Shown in pieces: positions 43,667-52,315 of a stretch of 64,000 nucleotides of DNA; position 1 is the stretch's first letter; each line of letters starts with the position of its first letter. Where the stretch lies: contig CALMZV010000165.1 of the NCBI GenBank assembly GCA_937870755.1, positions 31,795 to 95,794 of the forward strand. The letters run 5' to 3'. Below the pieces are notes generated by a model. The model was given only the letters and a program-made list of their open reading frames with translations. It was not told the origin of the DNA and ran no database searches. The DNA is from an uncultured Methylocystaceae bacterium (GTDB lineage: Bacteria > Pseudomonadota > Alphaproteobacteria > Rhizobiales > Beijerinckiaceae). The translations under genes and the position numbers were made by a program.

Positions 43667-43725
43667 TTCTCTTTCCTTCCAAACATGGGTGCGCAGATGC
43701 CAACCTACCAAGCAAACCCCGGTAT

Positions 43726-44358
43726 TCATATGCCTCTATGAAGATGTCCTGGTGCTGTTGCTGCAATCATGCGCATGAGCGTGTCGACAACGTCGCGCAC
43801 CGCTTCCCACTTTGCAGTTTCATCCAGAACACGGTTCTGAATACAGAGACATACCGCCCCATGCACTGAGGACCAGAACATGAAGGCATAACGATTGATG
43901 TCCATTCCGGATAGGAATCCCTGTGTCTGGCAGCCACGAAGGCCGGCGAGCAGCAGATCGAACACACGGCGGCCAAGATCGCCCGACAGCGGATCATCAC
44001 CAACGCCGAGATTGGGTGGCGGCGCAAACATCAACCGATACAGCGTCGGATTGTCGAGAGCGAAACGGACATAGGCGTAGCTCCCTTCCCGCAGATATCC
44101 GAAAGGGTTGGCGCGCATCCGCTCCGAGAGCGTCAACTTCTCAGTGTATAGCCGGTTGAAGCCCTCTTCTCGCGCCGCGCGCAGCAGGGCGGCCTTGTTA
44201 CGAAAATAGCCGTAAAGCGCAGGTGGCGTGCAGCCGACCGCCTGTGCGACCGCCACCAAGGGAACATCGAAATCGTCACGCGCCGCCAGCAGGCGAACCA
44301 TTTCCGCGACCGCTCGCGGCGCGATGTCGAGTGTGTCTTCTTTTCTTGGACGCGCCAT
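43726..44358 (-). CDS. TetR-family regulator
   Basis: A 210-residue regulator: VAEMVRLLAARDDFDVPLVA, GCTPPALYGYFRNKAALLRA is the helix-turn-helix (residues about 15-60). The ligand domain has SYAYVRFALDNPTLYRLMF and FWSSVHGAVCLCI, seen in TetR proteins with WHG-type C-terminal domains. It diverges from the LysR unit; its target is probably one of the two. Confidence 0.88.
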   Translation of the reverse strand: MARPRKEDTLDIAPRAVAEMVRLLAARDDFDVPLVAVAQAVGCTPPALYGYFRNKAALLRAAREEGFNRLYTEKLTLSERMRANPFGYLREGSYAYVRFALDNPTLYRLMFAPPPNLGVGDDPLSGDLGRRVFDLLLAGLRGCQTQGFLSGMDINRYAFMFWSSVHGAVCLCIQNRVLDETAKWEAVRDVVDTLMRMIAATAPGHLHRGI

Positions 44359-44467
44359 CAGCCCCGATACCCATTCTCACGCCCGGTCTTCCGCCGGGCT
44401 TCGACCCTCAGCGGCCGTTGCATCGTTCACCGCGCGCCGGAGCGCCGCGTATACCATACATTAACTT

Positions 44468-44534
44468 AATGTCGTTCATTTATTATTGACGCCGTGCGGC
44501 GCGCAACTCATCATGCCGCATACTGAATGTCGTT
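44468..44534. promoter_or_regulatory. Repeated operator-like motif in the TetR/LysR divergent region
   Basis: AATGTCGTT occurs at 44468-44476 and 44526-44534. The first is preceded by AACTTA and the second followed by AAGTT, so the outer parts are inverted while the core is direct. The segment around 44450-44490 is AT-rich. This is a plausible binding region for the TetR or the LysR protein. Confidence 0.45.
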
Positions 44535-44552
44535 AAGTTCTTCGAGGGCAGC

Positions 44553-44642
44553 ATGATGCAACGATACGATCATAACGACAACGCCATCGGCGCTTTCGCG
44601 AACGCAGTAGCCGGCAGCCTTGAAACGCGCTGGAGACTCTGA
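44553..44642 (+). CDS. Possible 29-residue leader peptide coupled to the LysR gene
   Basis: ATG 44553 (MMQRYDHNDNAIGAFANAV...) follows CGAGGG and ends at TGA 44640-44642, which overlaps the LysR ATG as TGATG. The overlap and upstream Shine-Dalgarno suggest coupled translation. The peptide has no known relative to me. It might be a genuine leader or a chance frame. Confidence 0.4.
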   Translation: MMQRYDHNDNAIGAFANAVAGSLETRWRL

Positions 44643-45625
44643 TGACGAGCGCCGATCACGACGGCAGAAGTTCTTCTGACGGCGCCAAGATCGGCTCCAT
44701 TTCCGATTTCGCGTTCGGGGCTGAACGACGCAACCAGATCAAACTGCATCACCTGCGCTATTTCGTGACCGCCGCCGAATATGGAAGCTTCCGACAGGCT
44801 GGTCGCGCCCTCGGCATCCAGGAATCGACCATCAGCCGTCGTATCCGCGATCTTGAGGATCAGCTCGGCGCATCGCTCTTTCATCGCCACGCAAGCGGCG
44901 TCCGCCTCACGGTTGCCGGACGAAAATATCTGCCGCGGGCTCGAACTGCCCTCCAGCATATCCACGCCGGCGCGCATGACGTCGCGGCTATCGGCCAAAC
45001 GGAGCAGGGTCATATCAAGATCGGGGTCTTCTCCTCCATCGCGTCCGGCTTCCTGTTCGACCTGCTGCGCGCCTACGGCAAACGCTTTCACCGCGTTCGC
45101 GTCGATCTCATCGATGGAAACCCCGCAGAACATATTGCCGCCGTGCGGCAACTCCAGTTGGACGTGGCGTTCCTTACAGGCACTTCGCCACGGGACGGCT
45201 GCGAAGTCGAGCAACTCTGGTCTGAAAAGGTGTTTGCTGTTCTGCCGGCAGATCACCCGCTTGCGGATCGAGCGGAACTGACATGGCCCGATCTGGCCGG
45301 AGAGCGTTTCATCATCAGCGATGCGCCACCGGGCCAGGAGATTTACGACTATCTGGTCGGGCGCCTCGGGAAGCTCGGTCATCACCCCGAGATCCATTGC
45401 CATTATGTCGGCCGGGATAACATGCTCTCCCTGGTCGCTGTCGGTCGCGGTCTTACGCTCACCAGCGAAGCCACGACCGTCGCGCAGTTTCCGGGCATCG
45501 CCTATCGACGCATGGCCGGTGAGATCCTTCCGTTCAGCGCCATATGGTCGGCGCGCAACGATAATCCTGCATGCCGTCGGCTCCTGAGCCTCGCCCGCTC
45601 CATCGCGCGATCGGCAGGACGGTAA
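44642..45625 (+). CDS. LysR-family transcriptional regulator
   Basis: A 327-residue regulator with a 35-residue N-terminal extension. The helix-turn-helix is IKLHHLRYFVTAAEYGSFRQ, then LGIQESTISRRIRDLEDQLG (about residues 34-75), followed by a LysR substrate domain (GHIKIGVFSSIASGFLFDL, LDVAFLTGTS). No clear target gene adjoins it, since a decayed region lies downstream. Confidence 0.9.
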   Translation: MTSADHDGRSSSDGAKIGSISDFAFGAERRNQIKLHHLRYFVTAAEYGSFRQAGRALGIQESTISRRIRDLEDQLGASLFHRHASGVRLTVAGRKYLPRARTALQHIHAGAHDVAAIGQTEQGHIKIGVFSSIASGFLFDLLRAYGKRFHRVRVDLIDGNPAEHIAAVRQLQLDVAFLTGTSPRDGCEVEQLWSEKVFAVLPADHPLADRAELTWPDLAGERFIISDAPPGQEIYDYLVGRLGKLGHHPEIHCHYVGRDNMLSLVAVGRGLTLTSEATTVAQFPGIAYRRMAGEILPFSAIWSARNDNPACRRLLSLARSIARSAGR

Positions 45626-45690
45626 GAACCGCTCACGTTCTGCTCCGCGGAAGCCGCCAAGAAAGAAGCGCCGGCATGCGATCGCGCGGA

Positions 45691-46330
45691 TCACCGGTCG
45701 CAACATCTGAACCAGACGTCGCGGTCGGCGGCGTTTTCGACCAACGTCCGAACCTTGGAACGTTCGAGGCCCTCAGGCACTTCTGTATCAATCTCGAGCC
45801 GGATCTTCACCCGACTGCCCGGAAGCGCCGTGAGTTGCTCGATGATCGCCTCGACAATCTGATGAATGTCCCGCGCAGGCCGCTCCGGTGAGACTATCAC
45901 GGCGCTGGTGAAGCGCGTCGGCTTCCTCTCTGTCGGCGGTGTCGCCGACCCACCACCCGCATCGAGCCCGCTGGGCGTCGGTGTGCCGCCATCAGGGCTT
46001 CCAGGTGTGCGCCCAAGGGCCAGGTTGCACCGGTACCGGACAGTGCACTTCGACCCCATTCGGTTTGATGGTGCTGTCGCTGTCGATGACCAGGGGCGCG
46101 TTACCCGCACGTTCGATCGCAAGCCCCAGGTAGATGCCCGTCTTCTCACCCCACCGCTCGGCATAGGCGAAAGGACCGAGCAGCATGCCGCTGATCGTCG
46201 CCTGCACGCCTTCACCAGTACGTCCTACTCTTTCAGGTGCGGCAGGTAGATGTAGCGATTGAGATATTCCCGCAGATTCTTGAGCGGCAACCGTGGCTTG
46301 AGCTGCGCGCCGGTGCTAGTGAGCGTCACC
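45691..46330 (-). pseudogene. Decayed C-terminal part of a DUF499 AAA+ ATPase gene
   Basis: Three minus-strand pieces in different frames read as one DUF499-type protein end: LKNLREYLNRYIYLPHLKE (46228-46290), then AERWGEKTGIYLGLAIERAG (about 46070-46160), then ARDIHQIVEAIIEQLTALPG and KIRLEIDTEVPEGLERSKVR (about 45700-45890). A stop codon and frame changes separate them. DUF499 ATPases usually occur with DUF1156 methylases and helicases in restriction-like cassettes. Nothing of the partners remains. Confidence 0.65.
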
Positions 46331-47293
46331 ATGATCATGGGAAGGGTCGAATATCGATCCAACCGCTGTGGACTGAAGTGTGCTTTCGGCACCACGCGAT
46401 AAAAATAGTGCATTCAGACGCTCGCGCTCGGCAAGCTGCGTTCCAGCTTTCGGGCCGAGGACCATCAGAGCCGTAGCCCAAGCATCGGCTTCTGCGCAGG
46501 TTCGCGTGATGACGGTGACGGAGGCCGGCGGTTCAGGCAGGGGCGCCCCGCGGCGCGGGTTCATCGTGTGCGACAATCGTCGACCTCCGGCCATGAGCCA
46601 ATGCCGGTAGTCGCCGGAGGTTGCGACTGCTGCGTCCTGCAAGGCAAGGATCGAATGCGGAGCGCGGCGGTCGGGATCGGGTGCCTCGACAGCGATCACC
46701 CACGGCTCACCGGCGGGATGCAGGCCGAACGCGCGCATCTCGCCATCAATCCCGACCAGGCCTGAAGCGATGCCGAAGCCGTGCAGCACCTCGGCCAGCC
46801 TGTCCACGCCGTACCCCTTGGCGATACCATTGAGGTCGAGGTCCACAGGAGCCAATCTTCGCACTCTTCCACCGTCGACATCCAGCTCCACGATCTCATG
46901 GGCGGGCGGATGCGGCATTTCGAGCGCCTTTCGAATTCGGGCCTCGTCGACCGCTTCCGGACCGAATCCCCATGCACGCACAGCCGCACCGACGCCGACA
47001 TCAAACGCACCGCCCGAGGCGCGGCCGATATCGAAGGCGAGCCGCAGCACTTCCACCAGGCAGGGCGGAACGCTTATCCACGCACCGGGACGGCCAGCAT
47101 TCAAGCGCATGAGATCGCTGTTCGGATCCCAGGTCGACATTTGCGTGTCGACTTCACTCACGGCGGCTTGCAACGCCTGCCGGACCGCTTCCGAGTCAAG
47201 GCCATCCGGCGCATAGAAAGACGCCGACCAGCGTGTACCCATCGTCGGTCCGTTCATTGAGAGCCGTTTCTGTTCAGTAGATGTCTTCAACAT
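46316..47293 (-). CDS. apbE: FAD:protein FMN transferase ApbE
   Basis: A 325-residue ApbE: GPTMGTRWSASFY at the start, LDLNGIAKGYGVDRLAEVL, GLVGIDGEMRAFG, AVATSGDYRHW and HTMNPRRGAP (metal and FAD binding). It covalently attaches FMN to Ser/Thr of target proteins outside the cytoplasm. No clear signal peptide is visible, so export is uncertain. It overlaps the upstream reductase gene by 20 bases. The DUF2271 protein encoded two genes upstream is the likely target. Confidence 0.93.
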   Translation of the reverse strand: MLKTSTEQKRLSMNGPTMGTRWSASFYAPDGLDSEAVRQALQAAVSEVDTQMSTWDPNSDLMRLNAGRPGAWISVPPCLVEVLRLAFDIGRASGGAFDVGVGAAVRAWGFGPEAVDEARIRKALEMPHPPAHEIVELDVDGGRVRRLAPVDLDLNGIAKGYGVDRLAEVLHGFGIASGLVGIDGEMRAFGLHPAGEPWVIAVEAPDPDRRAPHSILALQDAAVATSGDYRHWLMAGGRRLSHTMNPRRGAPLPEPPASVTVITRTCAEADAWATALMVLGPKAGTQLAERERLNALFLSRGAESTLQSTAVGSIFDPSHDHGDAH

Positions 47294-49490
47294 AGCGTCC
47301 CTGCGCCTTCAGCAAGCTCGGCGTCAGCCCCATCGGGGCAAGAATGTCGCCGAGCGCTGTGGAAACACCGGCCGCCATATCCCGGCCGCCGCAGACCATA
47401 ATCCGGGCGCCTTCGCGCACGAGACGCACGATCTCCGTCGCCTCGTGGCGCAGACCATCCTGCACGTAACGAGGGTTTTGCCCGCGCGAGCAGGCGGTCA
47501 CGATCCGCCGGAGGCGCCCTTGCGCCTGCCAGGTCGCAAAATCCTCGCGATAGAGAAAATCGCTATCGGGATGGCGCATGCCGAAAAACAGATAAACCGG
47601 CCGGCATCGCGTATTGGCGCGCACGAACCCCGCAAGAGGACCGATCCCCGTTCCGGCTCCGATCAGGATCAGCGGCCTGCGCGTGGTTTCGGCATGGAAG
47701 CCGGGATTGCGCCGAACGAAGCCCCTGATCCGATCGCCGGGCCTCAGTTCGAAGAGTTGACCCGAGCACAAGCCGGCAGGATGCTTCTTCACGACGATCT
47801 CGACAAAGCCGTCGCGGCGGCCCGAAGCCAGCGAATAGAACCTGGGAACGGCTGAACCTTCGGGCAGGATGCCCAGTAGATCGCCGGCGACAAAATTGCC
47901 GGGCGCGCGGCCGACAAGCCGCTGCCAGAGCGCAGCCTGTGGCAAGGCAAATCGTAGGATGACCATGGGAGCCTGCACCTCGGCGCCATAGTCGCGGCGC
48001 GAGACGAGCGTCAGATCGATAGAGGCGGGTTGTACCGGCTGATGGACGAGATCGAGGTCGAGACCTGTCGCCGCGCCCAATGAGCGGCCCCAACGGGCGA
48101 AATCCTGTGGTGACTGCCGATCCACCGTGTCGAAGGGAATGAGCGTCTCCCAGCCTTTACGCTCCGCGGTTTCGGTAACGGCTCGCGCATAGGCGCAATA
48201 GCCGGGAAAGCTGCGGTCGCCGAAGCCAAGCACAGCCATGGGGATCGCCGGAGCGGCGGCAAGAGCGTTCATGCGTTCGAGGAACCCTTTAGCAGAGGCA
48301 GGGGCATCGCCATCGCCATAGGTGGCAGCAAGGATAAGGATACGCCTGGCCCGCCCGTAGCGCGCGGGATCGAAAGCGGACATCGGGGCGGCGTGGACAG
48401 TCTGTCCTGCCTTGGAGAGCACCGCATGAAGCGTTGCCGCAAATCCCCAGGTGCTGCCGCTCTCGCTGCCGACCAGCAGGATCGTCTCGGCACGGCTGGC
48501 AGGAACATTGCCGCGAATGCGAGGTCGCCCGCGCCACCCGGCAAGCCACAAGACGAAGCCCGTCACAGCCATGACCGGAACACCGAGCGCCATCAGTCCG
48601 AGAACCATTCCCAACATGGCCGCTCCTCGTCCGGTGTGCAGCATGTAGATCGTTTCCGTGGCTCGCTGCCATCCGGTAAGATCGGTCCATGCTAGGAGCT
48701 TGCCATCGCCCTGATCGATGTAGCCGGTTCCTCGATCGGTTTTCAGCGTGAAGACATCGCCCGCATCATCTGGCGTGGGAAACGACAGGCTACGCAATTC
48801 GGCAACAGGTATGGCCCGAAGGGCGGCCATGTCTGCGACAGCCATGCCCGTTCGACCGCTCGCATCCGTCTGCGCAATCGGAGATGCGGCTTCATCCGGC
48901 AAAAGATCGAAGGTCGAGGCCGTCATCCACAGCGCCGTGGCTGAGGACAGCAACAATCCAGCGACCACCAGCCGTGCGATCTCGACATGCAGTCTTCCGG
49001 AAAACGGGCCGCGCATCGGCGAGAACCAACGCTGCCAGCCTCCGGCCCGGCGGGCGATAAGCACCACTCCGGAAATCGCCAGCACCATCATTGCGGCCGC
49101 GCCCGCGGCTGTCACCAGGCGGCCTCCATCTCCAAGAAACAGCGACCGATGCAGGTTCGTCAGCCAGCGTTCGACCGGATTCGGATCGGCAGAAGCGATG
49201 CTTTGCTCTGTCGCCGGATCGATCACCGCCGCCTGTGCGGCGCCGTTCTCGAACCAATAGGCAGTGATCCGGCCCGACGGCGCTCGCCGGATCTGTTCCA
49301 GTTCGGGATGGGCGGCCTGGAGGCGCCCCGCCACATCGGCGACGGACACCGCCGCCGTGGCCTGCGGCGAAGACAGGCGCTCGACGGCCGGGAAAATCGA
49401 AAGGGCCGCGCCGCTAAGGCTGAGCACCAGAAGCAGAAGCCCGGCGATGAGCCCCGGCCAGCGGTGAATGAAACGAGACATACCGTTCAC
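47274..49490 (-). CDS. PepSY transmembrane-flavodoxin-FNR reductase fusion
   Basis: A 738-residue protein. The N-terminal 330 residues are a PepSY-type membrane domain (HRWPGLIAGLLLLVLSLSG, HRSLFLGDGGRLVTAAG, AVTGFVLWLAGWRGRPR) with conserved histidines likely to hold heme. A flavodoxin domain follows (ILLVGSESGSTWGFAATLH), then an FNR-like NADPH/FAD reductase (RFYSLASG, LIGAGTGIGPLAGFV, ending YVEDIY). It would carry electrons from cytoplasmic NADPH across the inner membrane. GTG 49490 or ATG 49481 is the start. Confidence 0.92.
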   Translation of the reverse strand: MNGMSRFIHRWPGLIAGLLLLVLSLSGAALSIFPAVERLSSPQATAAVSVADVAGRLQAAHPELEQIRRAPSGRITAYWFENGAAQAAVIDPATEQSIASADPNPVERWLTNLHRSLFLGDGGRLVTAAGAAAMMVLAISGVVLIARRAGGWQRWFSPMRGPFSGRLHVEIARLVVAGLLLSSATALWMTASTFDLLPDEAASPIAQTDASGRTGMAVADMAALRAIPVAELRSLSFPTPDDAGDVFTLKTDRGTGYIDQGDGKLLAWTDLTGWQRATETIYMLHTGRGAAMLGMVLGLMALGVPVMAVTGFVLWLAGWRGRPRIRGNVPASRAETILLVGSESGSTWGFAATLHAVLSKAGQTVHAAPMSAFDPARYGRARRILILAATYGDGDAPASAKGFLERMNALAAAPAIPMAVLGFGDRSFPGYCAYARAVTETAERKGWETLIPFDTVDRQSPQDFARWGRSLGAATGLDLDLVHQPVQPASIDLTLVSRRDYGAEVQAPMVILRFALPQAALWQRLVGRAPGNFVAGDLLGILPEGSAVPRFYSLASGRRDGFVEIVVKKHPAGLCSGQLFELRPGDRIRGFVRRNPGFHAETTRRPLILIGAGTGIGPLAGFVRANTRCRPVYLFFGMRHPDSDFLYREDFATWQAQGRLRRIVTACSRGQNPRYVQDGLRHEATEIVRLVREGARIMVCGGRDMAAGVSTALGDILAPMGLTPSLLKAQGRYVEDIY

Positions 49491-49493
49491 CGC

Positions 49494-49964
49494 CTAGCGG
49501 GAATAGGCGAGCGAGGCGACATAGAGCCGGCCACGCGCGGGCGTCCCTGCGCCGTCACTCGTCAGCGGGATCGCTACGTCGTTCGGGCTGTCGCGCATAT
49601 CTTCCACGGCGGCATCGACATGCAACGTATAGCCCGCGTCGAATAGTGCATCGGCCAGGTCGAGCGAGATTTCCAGTGTGCGCCCAGCACCAACGCTGGC
49701 GCCGGTGATACCATCGATCCCGGAGGGATTACCGCCCGTCGCACGATACCAAGCCGACAGGTGCCCGTAATATTTCGACTTGCCCCCGGCGACCCAGACC
49801 GTGCCTGCGTACTTCCCCTGTGGATCGGTGACATAGAAGGCGAGATAGGCCCCGTCTCCGCCATACTGGTTCAATGTGGTCGTCACCGTGATGGGACGGG
49901 CCATCGCGAGGCCAGGAAGGGTCAGCGCCGTCGTCAGCGCCAGTGCCGCAAAAATGGATTTCAT
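49494..49964 (-). CDS. DUF2271 periplasmic protein with a probable flavinylation motif
   Basis: A 156-residue secreted protein; the signal peptide ends near GLAMARP (residue 23). DGITGAS at residues 84-90 has the D-x-x-(S/T)-G-A-(S/T) form that ApbE modifies with FMN in other families, so Ser90 is the candidate site. It is the first gene of a minus-strand operon with the reductase and apbE, three bases from the reductase. Likely the periplasmic electron carrier of the set. Confidence 0.85.
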   Translation of the reverse strand: MKSIFAALALTTALTLPGLAMARPITVTTTLNQYGGDGAYLAFYVTDPQGKYAGTVWVAGGKSKYYGHLSAWYRATGGNPSGIDGITGASVGAGRTLEISLDLADALFDAGYTLHVDAAVEDMRDSPNDVAIPLTSDGAGTPARGRLYVASLAYSR

Positions 49965-50073
49965 GCCGATCTGCCTTTTCCTGAGAAGCGGATCGCGGAT
50001 AACCAATTGGTTCGAGATCCGACGCCCCACTCTGGCAAGGCCACCTGAGCATCACCTGACAGCAAAAATATTT

Positions 50074-50095
50074 TTGCTTCAGTGTTTCGTCAGGA
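50074..50095 (-). promoter_or_regulatory. Response-regulator box upstream of the DUF2271 operon
   Basis: On the minus strand CTGACGAAACACTGAAGCA, i.e. CTGAC-N6-CTGA with an 11-base period, about 110 bases before the DUF2271 start. It is nearly identical to the box at 51561-51582. It overlaps a perfect palindrome AGCAAAAATATTTTTGCT (50061-50078). Confidence 0.7.
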
Positions 50096-50227
50096 AGCGA
50101 TGAAATACCAAACGCCTAGAAAGAACAAAGCCGCAGATCGGTGGTCAGGTCAGCGGTCGTGCTCCTATCGAACGCCATACTCGGTATTTGTCGCGGACGC
50201 GAAATCTGAAGTTGCACTGGTATTGGT

Positions 50228-50596
50228 CTAGCCGTGGGCAAGCGGAATAAGGCCAAGTGCAGTTACCTCAAGTGTCGGAGTTCCATCCGAGAAGGCGTCC
50301 GTATTCCTGATCAAGCCAAAGGGGACGGTCCTAGCTTGCCAGTGGAATTCGCATTGGCTTAGCCGGATTGTTTGCCTGGCGGAGAACGACCGGAATGCCT
50401 GATGGGCTCCGAACCGCATCGAGCCCGTTTGTGTCAGCCGGACCGTTTCGCCCGCAGACTCTTCTCGAACGCACAGACGCTTGGCAAGATCCCCGACGAC
50501 CGTAGGTAATGGCGGCGGGGACCTTGGCGGCTTGTTTATCGCAGGCTTCAATCGGAAACACTCAACGCAGGGACATGCGCTGCAGCGTGCCGTCAC
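50228..50596 (-). pseudogene. Truncated DUF6544/DUF6920-like gene
   Basis: The stretch VRLTQTGSMRFGAHQAFRSF, EFHWQAR and TLEVTALGLIPLAHG resembles the middle of proteins of the DUF6544/6920 group, which are normally about 250-280 residues. Here only about 100 residues remain and the frame stops after AHG. The N-terminal part overlaps the 3' end of the cytochrome gene and is not convincing. Treated as a remnant. Confidence 0.5.
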
Positions 50597-51074
50597 GCAG
50601 GACGAACTGGTGCCAGATGGCCATCAGGGCGTGCAGTCCGGCGAGGATGAGGATGATGGTTCCCGCATTCTCATGCAATTCGGCGATCAGGCCGGGTCGC
50701 CCCTGAACGGGCGCGGTGAGCGCGGGAAGCTGCAAGCCGAAGAACGATACAGGGACACCCATGCGTGAAGCGGCGTACCAGCCAGTGATCGGCAGCGCGA
50801 TCAGGAACAGGTAGAGCACCGCGTGCCCGGCCTTCGCGGCAGCCGCGAGCCAACCTTGCGCATCGGCTTCGGGCGTGCGGCCGGCCACCCGCAGGACTAG
50901 CCGGGGCAGCATCAGGGCGAGTACCGCAATCCCGAGCGAAAAATGCAGCAGGGGCGGGTTCTCGGCGATCTTGCGACCACCCTCGGCCGTGAACCAGGCG
51001 CCGAGCACCAGAAGGGCGGTTAGCCAGTGGATAACGATCATGCTCGCCGAATAGCGATGCGACTTGTCGGGCAT
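50562..51074 (-). CDS. Cytochrome b561 family protein
   Basis: A 170-residue four-helix protein: RYSASMIVIHWLTALLVLG, LLHFSLGIAVLALMLPRL, GHAVLYLFLIALPITGWY and GLHALMAIWHQFVLRDG carry the heme-ligand histidines. It lies 43 bases downstream of a PepSY gene on the same strand, probably in one transcript. A quinone-linked electron donor or acceptor for the PepSY/DUF2271 system is likely. Confidence 0.9.
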   Translation of the reverse strand: MPDKSHRYSASMIVIHWLTALLVLGAWFTAEGGRKIAENPPLLHFSLGIAVLALMLPRLVLRVAGRTPEADAQGWLAAAAKAGHAVLYLFLIALPITGWYAASRMGVPVSFFGLQLPALTAPVQGRPGLIAELHENAGTIILILAGLHALMAIWHQFVLRDGTLQRMSLR

Positions 51075-51117
51075 ATTGAGGTCTCCTTGAGATGCGCCGG
51101 AGCGAAAGTGCGGCGGC

Positions 51118-51513
51118 TTATTTCACGACAGCCTTTGGCCGCGTATTCGTCCCGAGCAGGCCTTCCGCAGACGCTTCGCCGGCGGTTTCCGGCCCGATGC
51201 CCTGCGTCCGTTGGCGCTTTGCTCCGTGATGGTCGTCATCTCGATCCTTGTAGCGGAGTTTGACGATTTCGAGCGTCGCAGGGTCGATCTTGGCTTTGAA
51301 GGGGCGACCTCCTTCATCGGTTCCGCGAATCTCGTAGCAGCCGTCGTCGATCTTGATCCGGGTGACGGTCCAGCCCCGCCCAGCCGCCATCGTCTGCACC
51401 GCCTCGCGCGGCTGCCACTGCTCCATCGGAACATGGCAATCGTCGTCCGCCCTTGCGGTCCCTAACCCGGCGAACGTCAGAACGAGGATTGCCGCCGCCA
51501 TCTGCTTCATCAT
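51118..51513 (-). CDS. Small secreted PepSY-domain protein
   Basis: A 131-residue protein with signal peptide (MMKQMAAAILVLTFAGLGTA). The PepSY unit is WTVTRIKIDDGCYEIRGTDE, KAKIDPATLEIVKL, with two cysteines (DDDCHVP and DDGCYE) that could pair. A basic, polar tail of 40 residues follows. A paralogue is encoded at 53750. Divergent from the response regulator gene. Confidence 0.88.
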   Translation of the reverse strand: MMKQMAAAILVLTFAGLGTARADDDCHVPMEQWQPREAVQTMAAGRGWTVTRIKIDDGCYEIRGTDEGGRPFKAKIDPATLEIVKLRYKDRDDDHHGAKRQRTQGIGPETAGEASAEGLLGTNTRPKAVVK

Positions 51514-51560
51514 CTGATTGTTCCCGATCAACGCGATATAGTCACAACCATGGCAGGTTA

Positions 51561-51582
51561 TCCTGACGAATCACTGAAGCAG
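51561..51582 (+). promoter_or_regulatory. Response-regulator box between the PepSY and regulator genes
   Basis: CTGACGAATCACTGAAGCA with a third CTGA eight bases on (51585-51588). The same box lies before the DUF2271 operon on the other strand. It is 74 bases before the regulator start and 48 before the PepSY start, so it could serve both. Confidence 0.7.
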
Positions 51583-51655
51583 CGACTGATACCCCTTCAG
51601 CAAACCGACAGGTTCAAACCGTAGAAAAGCAGCAGAAGGGGGAACCGATCCCAGG

Positions 51656-52315
51656 ATGAGAGTCTTGCTCGTTGAAGACGATGCGATCCTCGGCAAGGCC
51701 GTTCGCGATCACATCGCCGCCAGCCATTCCGTCGATTGGGTGAGCCGGCTCGACGCCGCGCGCGAGCATCTCGACAGCGCGGCCTACGACCTCATCCTGC
51801 TGGATCTGATGCTTCCCGACGGGCTGGGTGTTGGCTTCCTGCGAAAACTGCGTGCCGCAGGAAATGTGACTCCGGTCATCATCCTGACGGCGCTGGACCA
51901 GATTTCCGACCGCATCGAAGGACTTGACGCCGGCGCCGACGATTACATGATCAAGCCCTTCGATCTTTCGGAGTTATCGTCGCGTTTGAACGCCGTAGCG
52001 CGGCGCTACAGCGGCAATCCCAATCCCCTCATCGAGATCGGGGACCTGTGCGTCGATCTTGCCGCCAAAACCGTGAAGCGCGGCGGGCGCTCCGTCGAAC
52101 TAACCGGACGGGAATGGGCGCTGTTCGAGACCTTCTTGCAACGGCCGGGCGTCGCGCTGACCAAGGCCCAACTCGAGGACCGGCTCTATGCGTTCGGTGC
52201 CGAAGTGGAGAGCAACACGATCGAGGTCCATGTCAGTCGGCTGCGCAAAAAGCTGGGGCATGCTGTCATCGATACGGTTCGCGGCATCGGTTATCGTCTC
52301 GGAAGCGCGCGATGA
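51656..52315 (+). CDS. OmpR-family response regulator
   Basis: A 219-residue regulator: receiver domain with the acidic pair VLLVEDDAIL, phosphoacceptor Asp50 in LILLDLMLPDG, and the lysine of YMIKPFDL; winged helix with LTGREWALFETFLQRPGVAL and VEVHVSRLRKKLG-like wing (TIEVHVSRLRKKL). It overlaps its kinase gene by four bases. The tandem CTGAC boxes nearby suit dimer binding by this class. Confidence 0.95.
   Translation: MRVLLVEDDAILGKAVRDHIAASHSVDWVSRLDAAREHLDSAAYDLILLDLMLPDGLGVGFLRKLRAAGNVTPVIILTALDQISDRIEGLDAGADDYMIKPFDLSELSSRLNAVARRYSGNPNPLIEIGDLCVDLAAKTVKRGGRSVELTGREWALFETFLQRPGVALTKAQLEDRLYAFGAEVESNTIEVHVSRLRKKLGHAVIDTVRGIGYRLGSAR

Noticed and set aside
50061..50078. Palindrome AGCAAAAATATTTTTGCT as a separate operator
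   Set aside because: It overlaps the better supported CTGAC tandem box and may simply be part of an AT-rich promoter; no second copy was found.
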